From assembly GCA_902764415.1 (NCBI GenBank), contig CACWVU010000040.1:1-54176 (forward strand): a stretch of DNA of 54,176 nt, given 5' to 3'. A program made the translations under genes and the position numbers. Shown piece after piece: positions 7,795 to 15,987 of this stretch. The stretch's first letter is position 1, and each line of letters starts with the position of its first letter. The stretch is from an uncultured bacterium (GTDB lineage: Bacteria; Verrucomicrobiota; Kiritimatiellia; RFP12; UBA1067). The notes under the pieces were generated by a model, which was not told the origin of the DNA, ran no database searches, and saw only the letters and a list, made by a program, of their open reading frames with translations.

Positions 7795-10443
7795 ATGGCG
7801 GAAAAGGCAATGGAACCGGTCGCGGCACCAGCCGCGGACGACGGAATGGAGGCGTTCGAGCGGATGCTTGAACGCGTGAGGGCGGCGCAAAGGGCGTATT
7901 CCACGTACTCCCAGGAGCAGGTGGACGCAATCTTCAAGGCGGCCGCGCTTGCTGCGAACAAAGAGAGGATACCTCTCGCGAAGATGGCTGTCGCGGAGAC
8001 GGGCATGGGCATCGTCGAGGACAAGATCATCAAGAACCACTACGCGGCCGAGTACATCTACAACACGTACAAGGACACTAAGACGTGCGGCGTCGTGGAG
8101 GAAGACGAGGCGGCTGGAATCATGAAGGTCGCGGAGCCGATCGGCGTCATAGGCGCGGTCATCCCGACGACGAACCCGACCTCCACCGCGATCTTCAAGA
8201 CGCTCCTCGCGCTCAAGACGAGGAACGGCATCATCATCAGCCCCCATCCGCGCGCGAAGAACTGCACGATGGCTGCGGCGAAGGCCGTGCTTGACGCGGC
8301 TGTCGCGGCGGGAGCGCCGGCGGACATCATCTCCTGGATCGAGGCGCCGAGCCTCCCGAAGACGAACCTCCTCATGAAGGAGGCGGACATCATCCTCGCG
8401 ACCGGCGGCCCCGGCATGGTGAAGGCGGCGTACTCGAGCGGCACTCCCGCCCTCGGCGTCGGCGCGGGCAACGCGGCGGCGATCCTCGACCCGAGCTGCG
8501 ACCTTGTCAACGCCGTCAACTCGATCATCCACTCGAAGACGTTCGACAACGGCATGATCTGCGCGACCGAGCAGACGGTCATCGCGGACGCGCTCATCTA
8601 CGACGACGTGAAGGACGAGTTCAAGCGCCGCGGATGCTACTTCCTCAACAAGGACGAGGCTGACAAGATCCGCGCTACGATGCTCATCAACGGCGCGCTC
8701 AACGCGAAGATCGTCGGGCAGCGTCCCGTCGCCATCGCGAAGATGGCGGGCTTCGAGGTCCCCGAGTCCACGAAGGTGCTCATCGGCGAGGCGACCTCGA
8801 CCGACAGCTCCGAGGCGTTCGGGCACGAGAAGCTCACGACGATACTCGGCATGTACAAGAGCCGCGACTTCGACAACGCGCTCGACATCGCGGAGGCGCT
8901 TCTCGTCAACAACGGCGGGCTCGGCCACACGTCGTCGCTCTGGATCGACGAGCTCGGCGAGCGCGAGAAGCTCGCGAAGTTCGCTGACCGCATGAAGGCA
9001 TGCCGCCTTCTCGTCAACACTCCGTCGAGTCTCGGCGGAATAGGCGACATCTACAACTTCAGCCTCGTTCCCTCGCTGACGCTCGGCTGCGGCAGCTGGG
9101 GCGGCAATTCCGTGTCCGAGAACGTCGGCGTCAAACATCTTTTGAACATCAAGACCGTGGCAATGAGAAGAGAAAACATGTTGTGGTTCCGTGCGCCCGA
9201 GAAGGTGTACCAGAAGAAGGGATGCCTCTCGGTCGCGCTCCGCGAGCTCGGCGAGGAGCTTGGCAAGAAGAAGGCGTTCATCGTCACCGACTCGTTCCTC
9301 TACGCGAACGGATACACCAAGGCGATCGAGCGCTCGCTCGAAAACCAGGGCATCATGTTCACGACGTTCTCGAACGTCGCGCCTGATCCCACGCTCGCCT
9401 GCGCCAAGGAGGGCGCGAAGCTGATGGCCGGGTTCAAGCCGGACGTCATCATCGCGGTCGGCGGTGGCTCGGCGATGGACGCCGCGAAGATCATGTGGGT
9501 CCTCTACGAGCACCCCGAGGTCGACTTCCAGGACATGGCGATGCGCTTCATGGATATCCGCAAGCGCGTCTACAAGTTCCCGAAGATGGGCGAGAAGGCG
9601 TACTTCGTGTGCGTCCCGACGTCGGCCGGAACGGGCTCGGAAGTGACTCCGTTCGCCGTCATCACCGACGAGCAGACGGGCGTCAAGTATCCGCTCGCCG
9701 ACTACGCGCTCATGCCGAACATGGCGATCGTCGACGCGGACATGCAGATGATGGCTCCGCCCGGACTCACCAGCGCGTCCGGAATCGACGCGGTCTCGCA
9801 CGCGCTCGAGGCGTATGCCTCGATGATGGCGACGGACTACACCGACGGACTCGCGATCCGCGCGCTCCAGACGATCTTTAAGTGGCTGCCCGCGTGCTAC
9901 GACGCCGCGGTCGCGAAGAAGGCGAACCCAGTCGCGCGCGAGAAGATGGCGAACGCCGCGACGATGGCCGGCATGGCCTTCGCGAACGCGTTCCTCGGAG
10001 TGATGCACTCGATGGCACACAAGCTCGGGAGCTTCCACCACATCCCGCACGGAATCGCGAACGCCCTGATGATGGAGGAGGTCCTGCGCTTCAACGCCGA
10101 CCCCGTTCCGCGCAAGATGGGCACGTTCCCGCAGTACGACCACCCGCACACGCTCGAGCGCTACCTCGAGATCGCCGACGCGCTCGGCATCAAGGGCAGG
10201 AGCAAGGGCGAGCAGTTCAACAGCCTCTGCAAGGCCGTCCGCGAGCTGCAGGCGAAGATTGGCATCAAACCGACGATCCGCGACTACGTTCCGGACGAGA
10301 AGGACTTCCTCGCGCGTCTCGACGCGATGGTGGAGCAGGCCTTCGACGACCAGTGCACCGGCGCGAACCCGCGCTATCCGCTGATGTCGGAGATCAGGCA
10401 GATGTACCTCAATGCTTACTACGGGAAGCACGAGGTAGTTTGA
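7795..10443 (+). CDS. adhE: Bifunctional acetaldehyde-CoA/alcohol dehydrogenase
   Basis: An 882-residue AdhE, the full family length, converting acetyl-CoA to ethanol with two NADH during fermentation. Residues 1-445 are the CoA-acylating aldehyde dehydrogenase, with the catalytic Cys in NGMICATEQT. From about 455 the iron-dependent alcohol dehydrogenase follows, with GGGSAMDAAK for NAD and the metal-binding His residues in GVMHSMAHKLGSFHHIPHG. ATG 7795 has AAAGG upstream and follows a consensus promoter and a palindrome shared with rex, so NADH-controlled derepression by Rex is the obvious model. The protein is intact. It indicates an anaerobic, fermentative lifestyle. Confidence 0.97.
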   Translation: MAEKAMEPVAAPAADDGMEAFERMLERVRAAQRAYSTYSQEQVDAIFKAAALAANKERIPLAKMAVAETGMGIVEDKIIKNHYAAEYIYNTYKDTKTCGVVEEDEAAGIMKVAEPIGVIGAVIPTTNPTSTAIFKTLLALKTRNGIIISPHPRAKNCTMAAAKAVLDAAVAAGAPADIISWIEAPSLPKTNLLMKEADIILATGGPGMVKAAYSSGTPALGVGAGNAAAILDPSCDLVNAVNSIIHSKTFDNGMICATEQTVIADALIYDDVKDEFKRRGCYFLNKDEADKIRATMLINGALNAKIVGQRPVAIAKMAGFEVPESTKVLIGEATSTDSSEAFGHEKLTTILGMYKSRDFDNALDIAEALLVNNGGLGHTSSLWIDELGEREKLAKFADRMKACRLLVNTPSSLGGIGDIYNFSLVPSLTLGCGSWGGNSVSENVGVKHLLNIKTVAMRRENMLWFRAPEKVYQKKGCLSVALRELGEELGKKKAFIVTDSFLYANGYTKAIERSLENQGIMFTTFSNVAPDPTLACAKEGAKLMAGFKPDVIIAVGGGSAMDAAKIMWVLYEHPEVDFQDMAMRFMDIRKRVYKFPKMGEKAYFVCVPTSAGTGSEVTPFAVITDEQTGVKYPLADYALMPNMAIVDADMQMMAPPGLTSASGIDAVSHALEAYASMMATDYTDGLAIRALQTIFKWLPACYDAAVAKKANPVAREKMANAATMAGMAFANAFLGVMHSMAHKLGSFHHIPHGIANALMMEEVLRFNADPVPRKMGTFPQYDHPHTLERYLEIADALGIKGRSKGEQFNSLCKAVRELQAKIGIKPTIRDYVPDEKDFLARLDAMVEQAFDDQCTGANPRYPLMSEIRQMYLNAYYGKHEVV

Positions 10444-10483
10444 GTTGAAAAGTTGAAAGGTTGAAAAGTTTAGGAGTTTTGAA
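10444..10483 (+). repeat. GTTGAAAR octamer array carrying a ribosome site
   Basis: The array starts on the base after the adhE stop: GTTGAAAA, GTTGAAAG, GTTGAAAA, then the degenerate units GTTTAGGA and GTTTTGAA, ending at the next ATG (10484). The AGGAG ribosome site of the next gene lies within the degenerate units. Confidence 0.8.
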
Positions 10484-11260
10484 ATGAAGAAAACTACAGC
10501 AAAGAAGGTTCCGGCGAAGCGCAGCGGTCAGCGCAGGCAGACAGGTGTTCTCCTCGAACGCACCGACAAGGTCGTGACGAAGGACAAGGGCACGGTGCTC
10601 AAGATCTTCGGACCGAGCTACAAGGTGAGCGCGATCCTGAACGAGGCGATGAACGAGGCGCGCGCCGCCGAGACGGGGCTTCCCGTCGCGAAGGTGCTCG
10701 AGGTCCTCAAGATCCGCGACCACTGGTGCATACGCCGCGAGTGGGTCGAGGGCGATACGCTCGCCGACGTGATGGCGAAGGACAAGAAGAACCTCGTCAG
10801 GTACCTGAAGCAGTTCGTGGCGATCCAGTGCCAGGTGTTCGCGAAGACGTCCGAGCGCATGGGCAACCTCGCCGACAAGCTCGACAAGCAGATCTCGGCG
10901 TCGCCGCTCCCCAAGGAGACGCGCTACGACCTGCACATGAAGCTGCAGAGCTTCCCGCGCGGCAAGGCGCTGTGCCACGGCGACTTCAACCCGACGAACG
11001 TGATCATCACTCCGAAAGGCGACTGGCGCGTAATCGACTGGAGCCACGTGCGCCTCGGCGATCCGCTTGCCGACGTCGCGCGCACGTACCTGCTGTTCTG
11101 GCTTTCCGGACACGTCGCGGCGGCGGAGAAGTACATGGCCCTCGCCTGCGAGGCGCTCAAGGTGAAGCTCCCCGACGTGCAGAAGTGGTCGTCGCGCGAC
11201 CAGACGCCGAAGAACCACGAGCTCCTTATACACTGGGCGAGCGTCGTGGACATCGAGTAG
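10484..11260 (+). CDS. Aminoglycoside phosphotransferase-fold kinase
   Basis: A 258-residue protein of the APH/choline kinase fold. The catalytic loop LCHGDFNPTNVI (HGDxxxxN) at about 164-175 and the metal-binding VIDWSHVRLGDPLADVA at about 185-201 are intact, so it should be an active phosphotransferase acting on a small molecule. The first 20 residues are Lys/Arg-rich and outside the fold. The substrate cannot be told from sequence; resistance is not implied, since such kinases act on many cell metabolites. It follows adhE after a 40-bp octamer array with no visible terminator or promoter and is probably co-transcribed with it. Confidence 0.75.
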   Translation: MKKTTAKKVPAKRSGQRRQTGVLLERTDKVVTKDKGTVLKIFGPSYKVSAILNEAMNEARAAETGLPVAKVLEVLKIRDHWCIRREWVEGDTLADVMAKDKKNLVRYLKQFVAIQCQVFAKTSERMGNLADKLDKQISASPLPKETRYDLHMKLQSFPRGKALCHGDFNPTNVIITPKGDWRVIDWSHVRLGDPLADVARTYLLFWLSGHVAAAEKYMALACEALKVKLPDVQKWSSRDQTPKNHELLIHWASVVDIE

Positions 11261-11328
11261 CAGTTGCGGCACTTGCTCAACGGTCGGAAATTTGATATAC
11301 ACGTTCACTACCATCCCATAAGTGCGTA

Positions 11329-11370
11329 GGAACAAAAGGGTCAGGTATGGAACAAAAGGGTCAAGACCCT
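11329..11370. repeat. Two copies of GGAACAAAAGGGTCA
   Basis: GGAACAAAAGGGTCA occurs at 11329-11343 and 11349-11363, a 20-bp period, in the gap between the APH-fold kinase and the convergent secreted-protein gene. It is the same unit as at 6976-7006. No other feature is seen in 11261-11384. Confidence 0.7.
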
Positions 11371-11384
11371 TCCGTATATGAGCG

Positions 11385-13772
11385 TCACCGCACGATTATG
11401 ACGGTGCCGGTGCTGTAGCGGGTGGTGCGGAGCTCGATCTCGGAGCAGTTCGCGTTCGTGATGCCGCGGAAGCGGATGTAGCGCGGCGGCTTGGTCCGCT
11501 GGCTCCAGACATACGGCACGAAGAACCTCGTCGGCGAAATCTCCAGCGTCGTCTTGCAAATGTCGATGACGTCGTTCGTCCAGACAATGCCCTCCGGCAC
11601 GCCGCTCACCACCCCGTAGACTCGCTTCTGGCCATTCGTATGCCAGCTCGACACGGCCCAGCTGACCGGTCCTTCCGCCGGATCATAGCCGTAGTCGATG
11701 TAGCTGCCGACTATCCTTTCCGGGAATCCGCTACGCGGCCACATCCGCCAGCCGACCAATTGGTTGCGGGCGAAGTCTATTTCCCCGAGGTCGAAGACGA
11801 TCCAGACGTCGCTTGTGGTCTCGGGATTGTTGCCGGTATTCCCGTCGTAGAACTGTGAAAGCGCAGTGTTCTTCAGATACGCCTTGGGCAGGATGACCTG
11901 CGAACCGACGGCGAACGAAGGCAGCACCTGCGACGCGGAATGCGTTCCGTCGCGCGTCGCGAAGATGCGCCACTGCCAGAGCCCGGCTTCAAGCCCCGCG
12001 AGCCGCGTCTGGAAGGTCTGTCCTTCCGTCAGCTCGCCGATGTCGAAGCGGCGGCCGTTGGCGCTCCACTGCGCGTAGCTGTCGCCGTAGTCCTGGTCGG
12101 CCGCGAAGACGGTGACCGCTGCCGCGCCGTCCGGCGAGGAGGTGAGCTTGCCCTTCACCAGCACGCCATCAGCCGCGTCCGCCGACTCGACGGCCGTGCT
12201 CGCGAAGGGATTGGGGTCCGCCGTCGCCTCGACCATCAGGTCCTTGGCGAATCCCCAGACCTCGGTGACGTTGAGCTGCGTGACGTTGTCGAGCACGATA
12301 TACCGGACGGAAGCGCCGTTCTCGACCGCGTTGAGCTTGAAGAGGTTGATCTTGCCCTCGGTCAACCCCACGACGTTGGTGTGGAGAAGCGTCCAGTTCG
12401 CGAGGTCGTTCGAGCCCTTGATGCGGAAGTTCTTGCTCCTGTCTGACAGCGATGCACCGCCCGTCCTCGGGGCAACGCCAATCGCCTTGATGTTCCGCGC
12501 GGTGCCGAAGTCCAGGAACGCCGCGAATGCGGTGCCCTGGCCGGCATCGAAAAATTCGTTGTACTTGTTGTTGTGGAGTATCACCGTCGCCGAGCGGTAC
12601 GAGCCCTTCTCCAACGACGTAAGGCTGGAAGAGACGATGGAGTACTGCGCCGGAATCGGCAAAAGGTCCGTCGTCACCGTGAAGTTGAGCGACGCCTCGT
12701 TGCCGAGGTAGTCGCCGATGCCGATCGCGGTCACCGTCATCCTGCCGAAGCCGGTCACGTCCGTGTATTCGAGCCGATAGTGGACGTTCTCCGTCAGGAC
12801 CGCCTGTGTCGCGACGCTCCGAATGGTGACGACGGGGTAGTACGGATGAACAAGGTCGTTCGTCGTGACCGTGGAGGAAAGCGACGCCTCGAAGGCGGGC
12901 AGCACGTCGTAGTGGCACTTGACCTCGCTGCCTTCGTAGGCGCCGATGCCGGTCACCGTGGCCGTCGCGGTGCCGAGCCGATCCCAGTCCTCGTAGCTGA
13001 CCGTATAGTGGACTCCTTCCGTCAGCGTGATCGACTCGTCAGCCGAGTCCACCACTGTCGGCACGGGCTTGCGGGTGTTCGACGATGCGTAGTACACCAC
13101 GCTCTCGGCGTAGGTCGCGCGGAACGCGTCCCAGTCGAAGTCGAGCGGGTAGCTGACGCCGCCGTTCCACCAGGTGTAGGTCGTGGTCGGCCACGCGATG
13201 TTTGCGCGCGTGTCGGCAATCGTCCAGTCCACGCCGTTCGTGCTGCACTCGACGATCCAGTGCGTCGGCGAACGCGAGGCAACCGAGTCGTTCGCGGTGG
13301 CGAAGTTGTAGGCGACCGGCTTCGCGGCATCGGCAAGCCGCATCGTAAGGACAATCCAAGTGCTTTCCGTCGCCGGATTCAGCGCAACGTTGGTCATCCG
13401 GAACATCTTTGTGCCAGTACTGTTGTCGAACAGGTCCGGCAGGCCCTCGTATGTATCGTTGAACGGTCTGTCACCAGAAAGCCCGTCCTCGACATAGCCG
13501 GATGCCTGGCCGACGGCGAGGTTGGTCGCCACGGTGCCGTCCGCCACAACCGTGAGCGAGCTGTTCACCCGCTCCCCCTGCCAGTTGTAGAGAGCAAGCT
13601 CGCTCAGCTGAAGGCCACCATTTCCGCCGTTCGTCTTCTGGAAGCGCACTCGCGTCCAGCACCCCTTCTCGGCAAACGCGCTCGCCGCGGACAACGCGAC
13701 CGCAGCGACGATCAGGAGGCTACGATATCTGCCCCCCCCCCGGGAAAACTTGCTGTTTCGCGAAATTATCAT
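11385..13772 (-). CDS. Large secreted protein of unknown function, discoidin-like segments
   Basis: A 795-residue exported protein. The N-terminus has positive residues, then LLIVAAVALSAASAFA, a typical Sec signal peptide cleaved at about residue 34. The body is rich in Thr/Ser/Val and beta strands. Segments such as FLDFGTARNIKAIGVAPRTG ... FRIKGSNDLANWTLLHTN and FDLGEIDFARNQLVGWRMWPR resemble F5/8 type C (discoidin) carbohydrate-binding repeats, and LTEGVHYTVSYED / LTENVHYRLEYTD look like paired Ig-like modules. No catalytic motif is seen. ATG 13770-13772 has AAGGAG upstream. Codons 12-15 (RGGG) contain a run of ten G on the coding strand, so length changes would frameshift the signal peptide. 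It is probably a surface or glycan-binding protein with variable expression. Confidence 0.8.
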   Translation of the reverse strand: MIISRNSKFSRGGGRYRSLLIVAAVALSAASAFAEKGCWTRVRFQKTNGGNGGLQLSELALYNWQGERVNSSLTVVADGTVATNLAVGQASGYVEDGLSGDRPFNDTYEGLPDLFDNSTGTKMFRMTNVALNPATESTWIVLTMRLADAAKPVAYNFATANDSVASRSPTHWIVECSTNGVDWTIADTRANIAWPTTTYTWWNGGVSYPLDFDWDAFRATYAESVVYYASSNTRKPVPTVVDSADESITLTEGVHYTVSYEDWDRLGTATATVTGIGAYEGSEVKCHYDVLPAFEASLSSTVTTNDLVHPYYPVVTIRSVATQAVLTENVHYRLEYTDVTGFGRMTVTAIGIGDYLGNEASLNFTVTTDLLPIPAQYSIVSSSLTSLEKGSYRSATVILHNNKYNEFFDAGQGTAFAAFLDFGTARNIKAIGVAPRTGGASLSDRSKNFRIKGSNDLANWTLLHTNVVGLTEGKINLFKLNAVENGASVRYIVLDNVTQLNVTEVWGFAKDLMVEATADPNPFASTAVESADAADGVLVKGKLTSSPDGAAAVTVFAADQDYGDSYAQWSANGRRFDIGELTEGQTFQTRLAGLEAGLWQWRIFATRDGTHSASQVLPSFAVGSQVILPKAYLKNTALSQFYDGNTGNNPETTSDVWIVFDLGEIDFARNQLVGWRMWPRSGFPERIVGSYIDYGYDPAEGPVSWAVSSWHTNGQKRVYGVVSGVPEGIVWTNDVIDICKTTLEISPTRFFVPYVWSQRTKPPRYIRFRGITNANCSEIELRTTRYSTGTVIIVR
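13732..13741. repeat. Poly-C tract (10) inside the signal-peptide coding region
   Basis: Ten C on the + strand (ten G in the gene) about 10 codons after the start of the 11385-13772 gene. At ten bases the reading frame is open. Loss or gain of one base by slippage would stop translation early. Confidence 0.8.
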
Positions 13773-13800
13773 GGCTTGCTCCTTTTGCGGGTTTGGGAAT

Positions 13801-13829
13801 ATTATACCACAACCAGCTCAAAATGTCCA
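13801..13829 (-). promoter_or_regulatory. Promoter of the secreted-protein gene
   Basis: On the minus strand TGGACA (13829-13824), a 17-bp spacer and an extended TGG-TATAAT (13809-13801) make a strong promoter about 30 nt before the ATG. The poly-C tract 13830-13839 abuts the -35 box directly upstream. Confidence 0.65.
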
Positions 13830-13839
13830 CCCCCCCCCC
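13830..13839. repeat. Poly-C tract (10) against the -35 box
   Basis: Ten C on the + strand, immediately upstream of the -35 box of the minus-strand promoter. It continues into a CCCCTAA-A-TTAGGGG palindrome (13836-13850). Slippage here would change spacing to any upstream regulator site, but not the -35/-10 spacing. Confidence 0.75.
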
Positions 13840-13856
13840 TAAATTAGGGGTAACAC

Positions 13857-14110
13857 TATGGGGTCGGATCCCATGGTCACTCGCTGGCCTGTGTAAATGC
13901 AAGGTTGAACTTTGGATTTACACCACAACAGGAGTCGCATTAAGCAAGAGGGTCTGACACTTCGAGTGAAAGGTTGAAAGGTTGAAAAGTTGAAAAGTTG
14001 GGCGGAGCCGGTTGAAAGGTTGAAAGGCCGCGGCGGTTTGCGCGGCAGATTGCGACCGCGCGTTTGCAGGATGCAGAGAAGGTGAACAGGATTAAGGGTG
14101 TTTGAGGGTT
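13857..14110. repeat. Gene-free region with several dispersed repeats
   Basis: The 500-bp gap between the divergent secreted-protein gene and tatA holds no gene. It contains a GGGGTCGGATCCCATGGTCAC unit (as at 6976-7006), GTTGAAAR octamers near 13968-14026, the GGCGGAGCCGG plus TTTGCGCGGC composite seen at 6857, and degenerate GTGTTTGA octamers near 14098-14130. Confidence 0.65.
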
Positions 14111-14134
14111 TGAGTGAAGAGTGTTTGAGTTTTT

Positions 14135-14207
14135 AACACACGGATTTGTTCGCGACTACGTCGCTCACCGATGGCGAAGGTCGTAGACCTGAGCAAATCC
14201 GTGTGTT
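14135..14207. repeat. Long hairpin with 14-bp perfect arms
   Basis: AACACACGGATTTG (14135-14148) and CAAATCCGTGTGTT (14194-14207) are perfect inverted repeats. The 45-nt interior has further imperfect pairing (GACTACG with CGTAGAC). It lies upstream of the tatA promoter with no gene inside and looks like a small non-coding palindromic element; a terminator role is possible but there is no U tract. Confidence 0.6.
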
Positions 14208-14210
14208 ATT

Positions 14211-14249
14211 ACGAACCACGAACCACGAACCGCGAAATTATGGTATAAT
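14211..14249 (+). promoter_or_regulatory. ACGAACC triplication and tatA extended -10 box
   Basis: Three exact tandem ACGAACC heptamers (14211-14231) are followed by the extended -10 box TGGTATAAT (14241-14249). They cover the place where a -35 box would lie, and no -35 match is seen, so they might serve as activator or spacer sequence. Confidence 0.5.
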
Positions 14250-14279
14250 ACAGCAACACAGCAACTTAAGGAGAAAAAC

Positions 14280-14480
14280 ATGAGACCTGGATTCTGGCAG
14301 ATTCTGATCATCGTCGCGATCATCGCGATACTCTTCGGCGCCAAGAAGATCCCCGAGCTCGCGCGCTCGATCGGCAAGGCGAAGGGCGAGTTCAAGAAGG
14401 GGCTTGTCGAGGGCGAGAAGGAAGAAGAGGCGGCGGCCGAGGGCGAGAAGAAGCCCGAGCCCGCCAAGGAACTGGCTTGA
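14280..14480 (+). CDS. tatA: Sec-independent translocase component TatA/TatE
   Basis: A 66-residue TatA-family protein: a short N-terminal membrane helix (FWQILIIVAIIAILFGAKKIPELARSIGKAKGEFKKG) with the FGxxKIPEL hinge and amphipathic helix, then a charged Glu/Lys tail. It forms the pore of the twin-arginine pathway that exports folded proteins. No tatB or tatC is adjacent. In this window the GH5 enzyme at 44989 has a TRRSF Tat motif and could be a substrate. AAGGAG lies 8 nt before the ATG. The last base pairs overlap the start of uvrC. Confidence 0.93.
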   Translation: MRPGFWQILIIVAIIAILFGAKKIPELARSIGKAKGEFKKGLVEGEKEEEAAAEGEKKPEPAKELA

Positions 14481-15949
14481 CCGACCTCTTAAGAGAGCGG
14501 CTAAAGTCGCTTCCCTGCCGCCCCGGCTGCTATCTCATGCGAGATCGCCGGGGCGAAATCATCTACGTCGGCAAGGCCAAGAACCTGCGCCGGCGGGTGC
14601 AGTCGTACTTCCGTCCGCACGCGCGCCTGGCGCCGAAGGTGCGCTCGATGGTGGCGCTGGTGCACGACTTCGAGTTCATGACGGTGAAGAACGAGGCGGA
14701 GTCGCTGCTCACCGAGGCCTCGCTCATCAAGCGCCACAAGCCGCACTTCAACATCCTGATGCGGGACGACAAGCGCTACCTGGCGCTCAAGGCGGACGCC
14801 GCCTCGCCGTGGCCGCGCTTCGCCTGCTGCCGGATCGTGCGGGACGACGGCGCGCGCTACTTCGGCCCGTTCCCCTCCGCGCCGGTCGTGCGCGCGGCCA
14901 AGGACTTCGTCGAGCGCCGTTGGGGCATCCGCTCCTGCTCCTGCCTCGAGCCGGACGAGGCCGCCCACCGCCACTGCCTCGCGAACGTGATCCGCTCCTG
15001 CAGCGCGCCATGTCTCGGCTCGGTAACCCGGGACGAGTACCGGCGCCGCTTCGACGAGGCGTGCGAGTTCCTCGACGGGAAGCGTCCGGCGGAGATCGCC
15101 GCGCTGGAGGAGGAGATGCGCGCGCGCGCGGAGGCGGGCGACTACGAAAGCGCCGCGCGGCTGCGCGACACCGTGTCCGCGCTCAGGGAGATGACCAAGG
15201 CCCACTTCGTCCGCCGCACGCCGGAGATGCGCCGCGAGGCGGCTGCGCGGGGGCTTGAGGAGCTGGCCGCGGCGATCGGGCTTAAGAAACCGCCGCGGAT
15301 CATCGAGTGTGCCGACATCTCCAACCTCTTCGGCGAGTACAACGTCGCCTCGCTGGTCGTCGCGCGCGACGGGCTGCCGGACGGCCGCTACTACCGGCAT
15401 TTCCGCATCCGCTCCTTCAAGGGGGCAGACGATCCGCGCGCGATGGCCGAGGTGGTGCGCCGGCGCTACGGGCCGGACTCGACCCTGCTCGCCACCTCGC
15501 CGCGCGCGGACCTCTTCGTCTGCGACGGCGGCATCACCCAGCTCAGGGCGGCGCGCGCGGTGTTCGCCGAGCTCGGCATCACCGACATCCCGTCCATAGG
15601 CCTGGCGGAGCGGCAGGAGGAGATCGTGCTCGACGACGGCCGCGAGAGCATCCTGCTGCCGCGCGACTCGGAGGCGCTCTTCGTGCTGACGCGGCTGCGG
15701 GACGAGGCGCACCGCTTCGCCATCACCTACCACCGCTCGCTGCGCGAGCGCGCCATCCGCGAGTCCGCGCTCGACGAGGTGCCGGGCATCGGCGCGGCGA
15801 AGAAGGCGAAGCTCCTGAAGCGGTTCGGGTCCGTGCGCGGGATCGCGCGCGCGTCCGCCGACGAGGTCGCCGCCTGCGCCGGCGTGGGCAGGAGCGTCGC
15901 CGAGGCGGTGCTCGCCGCCGCAGGCAGCCGGCCGGGGAAAATGGTATAA
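14477..15949 (+). CDS. uvrC: Excinuclease ABC subunit C
   Basis: A 490-residue UvrC, the nuclease subunit making both incisions in nucleotide excision repair. The N-terminal GIY-YIG domain (GCYLMRD ... IIYVGKAKNLRRRVQSYF) covers about 15-95, a UVR motif lies at about 205-240 (AEIAALEEEMRARAEAGDYE), the RNase H-like endonuclease begins at about 280 (IIECADISNLFGEYNVAS), and the tandem HhH ends the protein. It is about 100 residues shorter than the common 600, mainly in the linkers. It begins with TTG 14477, overlapping the tatA stop (TTGA), so it is translationally coupled. Its own stop TAA is the middle of the next gene's TATAAT box. Confidence 0.94.
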   Translation: MTDLLRERLKSLPCRPGCYLMRDRRGEIIYVGKAKNLRRRVQSYFRPHARLAPKVRSMVALVHDFEFMTVKNEAESLLTEASLIKRHKPHFNILMRDDKRYLALKADAASPWPRFACCRIVRDDGARYFGPFPSAPVVRAAKDFVERRWGIRSCSCLEPDEAAHRHCLANVIRSCSAPCLGSVTRDEYRRRFDEACEFLDGKRPAEIAALEEEMRARAEAGDYESAARLRDTVSALREMTKAHFVRRTPEMRREAAARGLEELAAAIGLKKPPRIIECADISNLFGEYNVASLVVARDGLPDGRYYRHFRIRSFKGADDPRAMAEVVRRRYGPDSTLLATSPRADLFVCDGGITQLRAARAVFAELGITDIPSIGLAERQEEIVLDDGRESILLPRDSEALFVLTRLRDEAHRFAITYHRSLRERAIRESALDEVPGIGAAKKAKLLKRFGSVRGIARASADEVAACAGVGRSVAEAVLAAAGSRPGKMV

Positions 15950-15950
15950 T
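15942..15950 (+). promoter_or_regulatory. Extended -10 promoter overlapping the uvrC stop
   Basis: TGGTATAAT at 15942-15950 drives the RND operon. The last two codons of uvrC (GTA TAA) are read from within it, so the 3' end of uvrC and the promoter cannot vary independently. Confidence 0.65.
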
Positions 15951-15987
15951 CCACAAAAACACAACCACCTCTGAAGGGGAGCAGAAG

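Noticed and set aside
7279..10431. Long minus-strand frame opposite adhE (about 1050 codons)
   Set aside because: Arg/Val/Asp-rich composition is the shadow of a GC-rich gene; adhE on the + strand is a full-length recognised protein.
10484..11260. Antibiotic resistance gene (aminoglycoside phosphotransferase)
   Set aside because: Only the general kinase fold is visible; nothing identifies an antibiotic as substrate.
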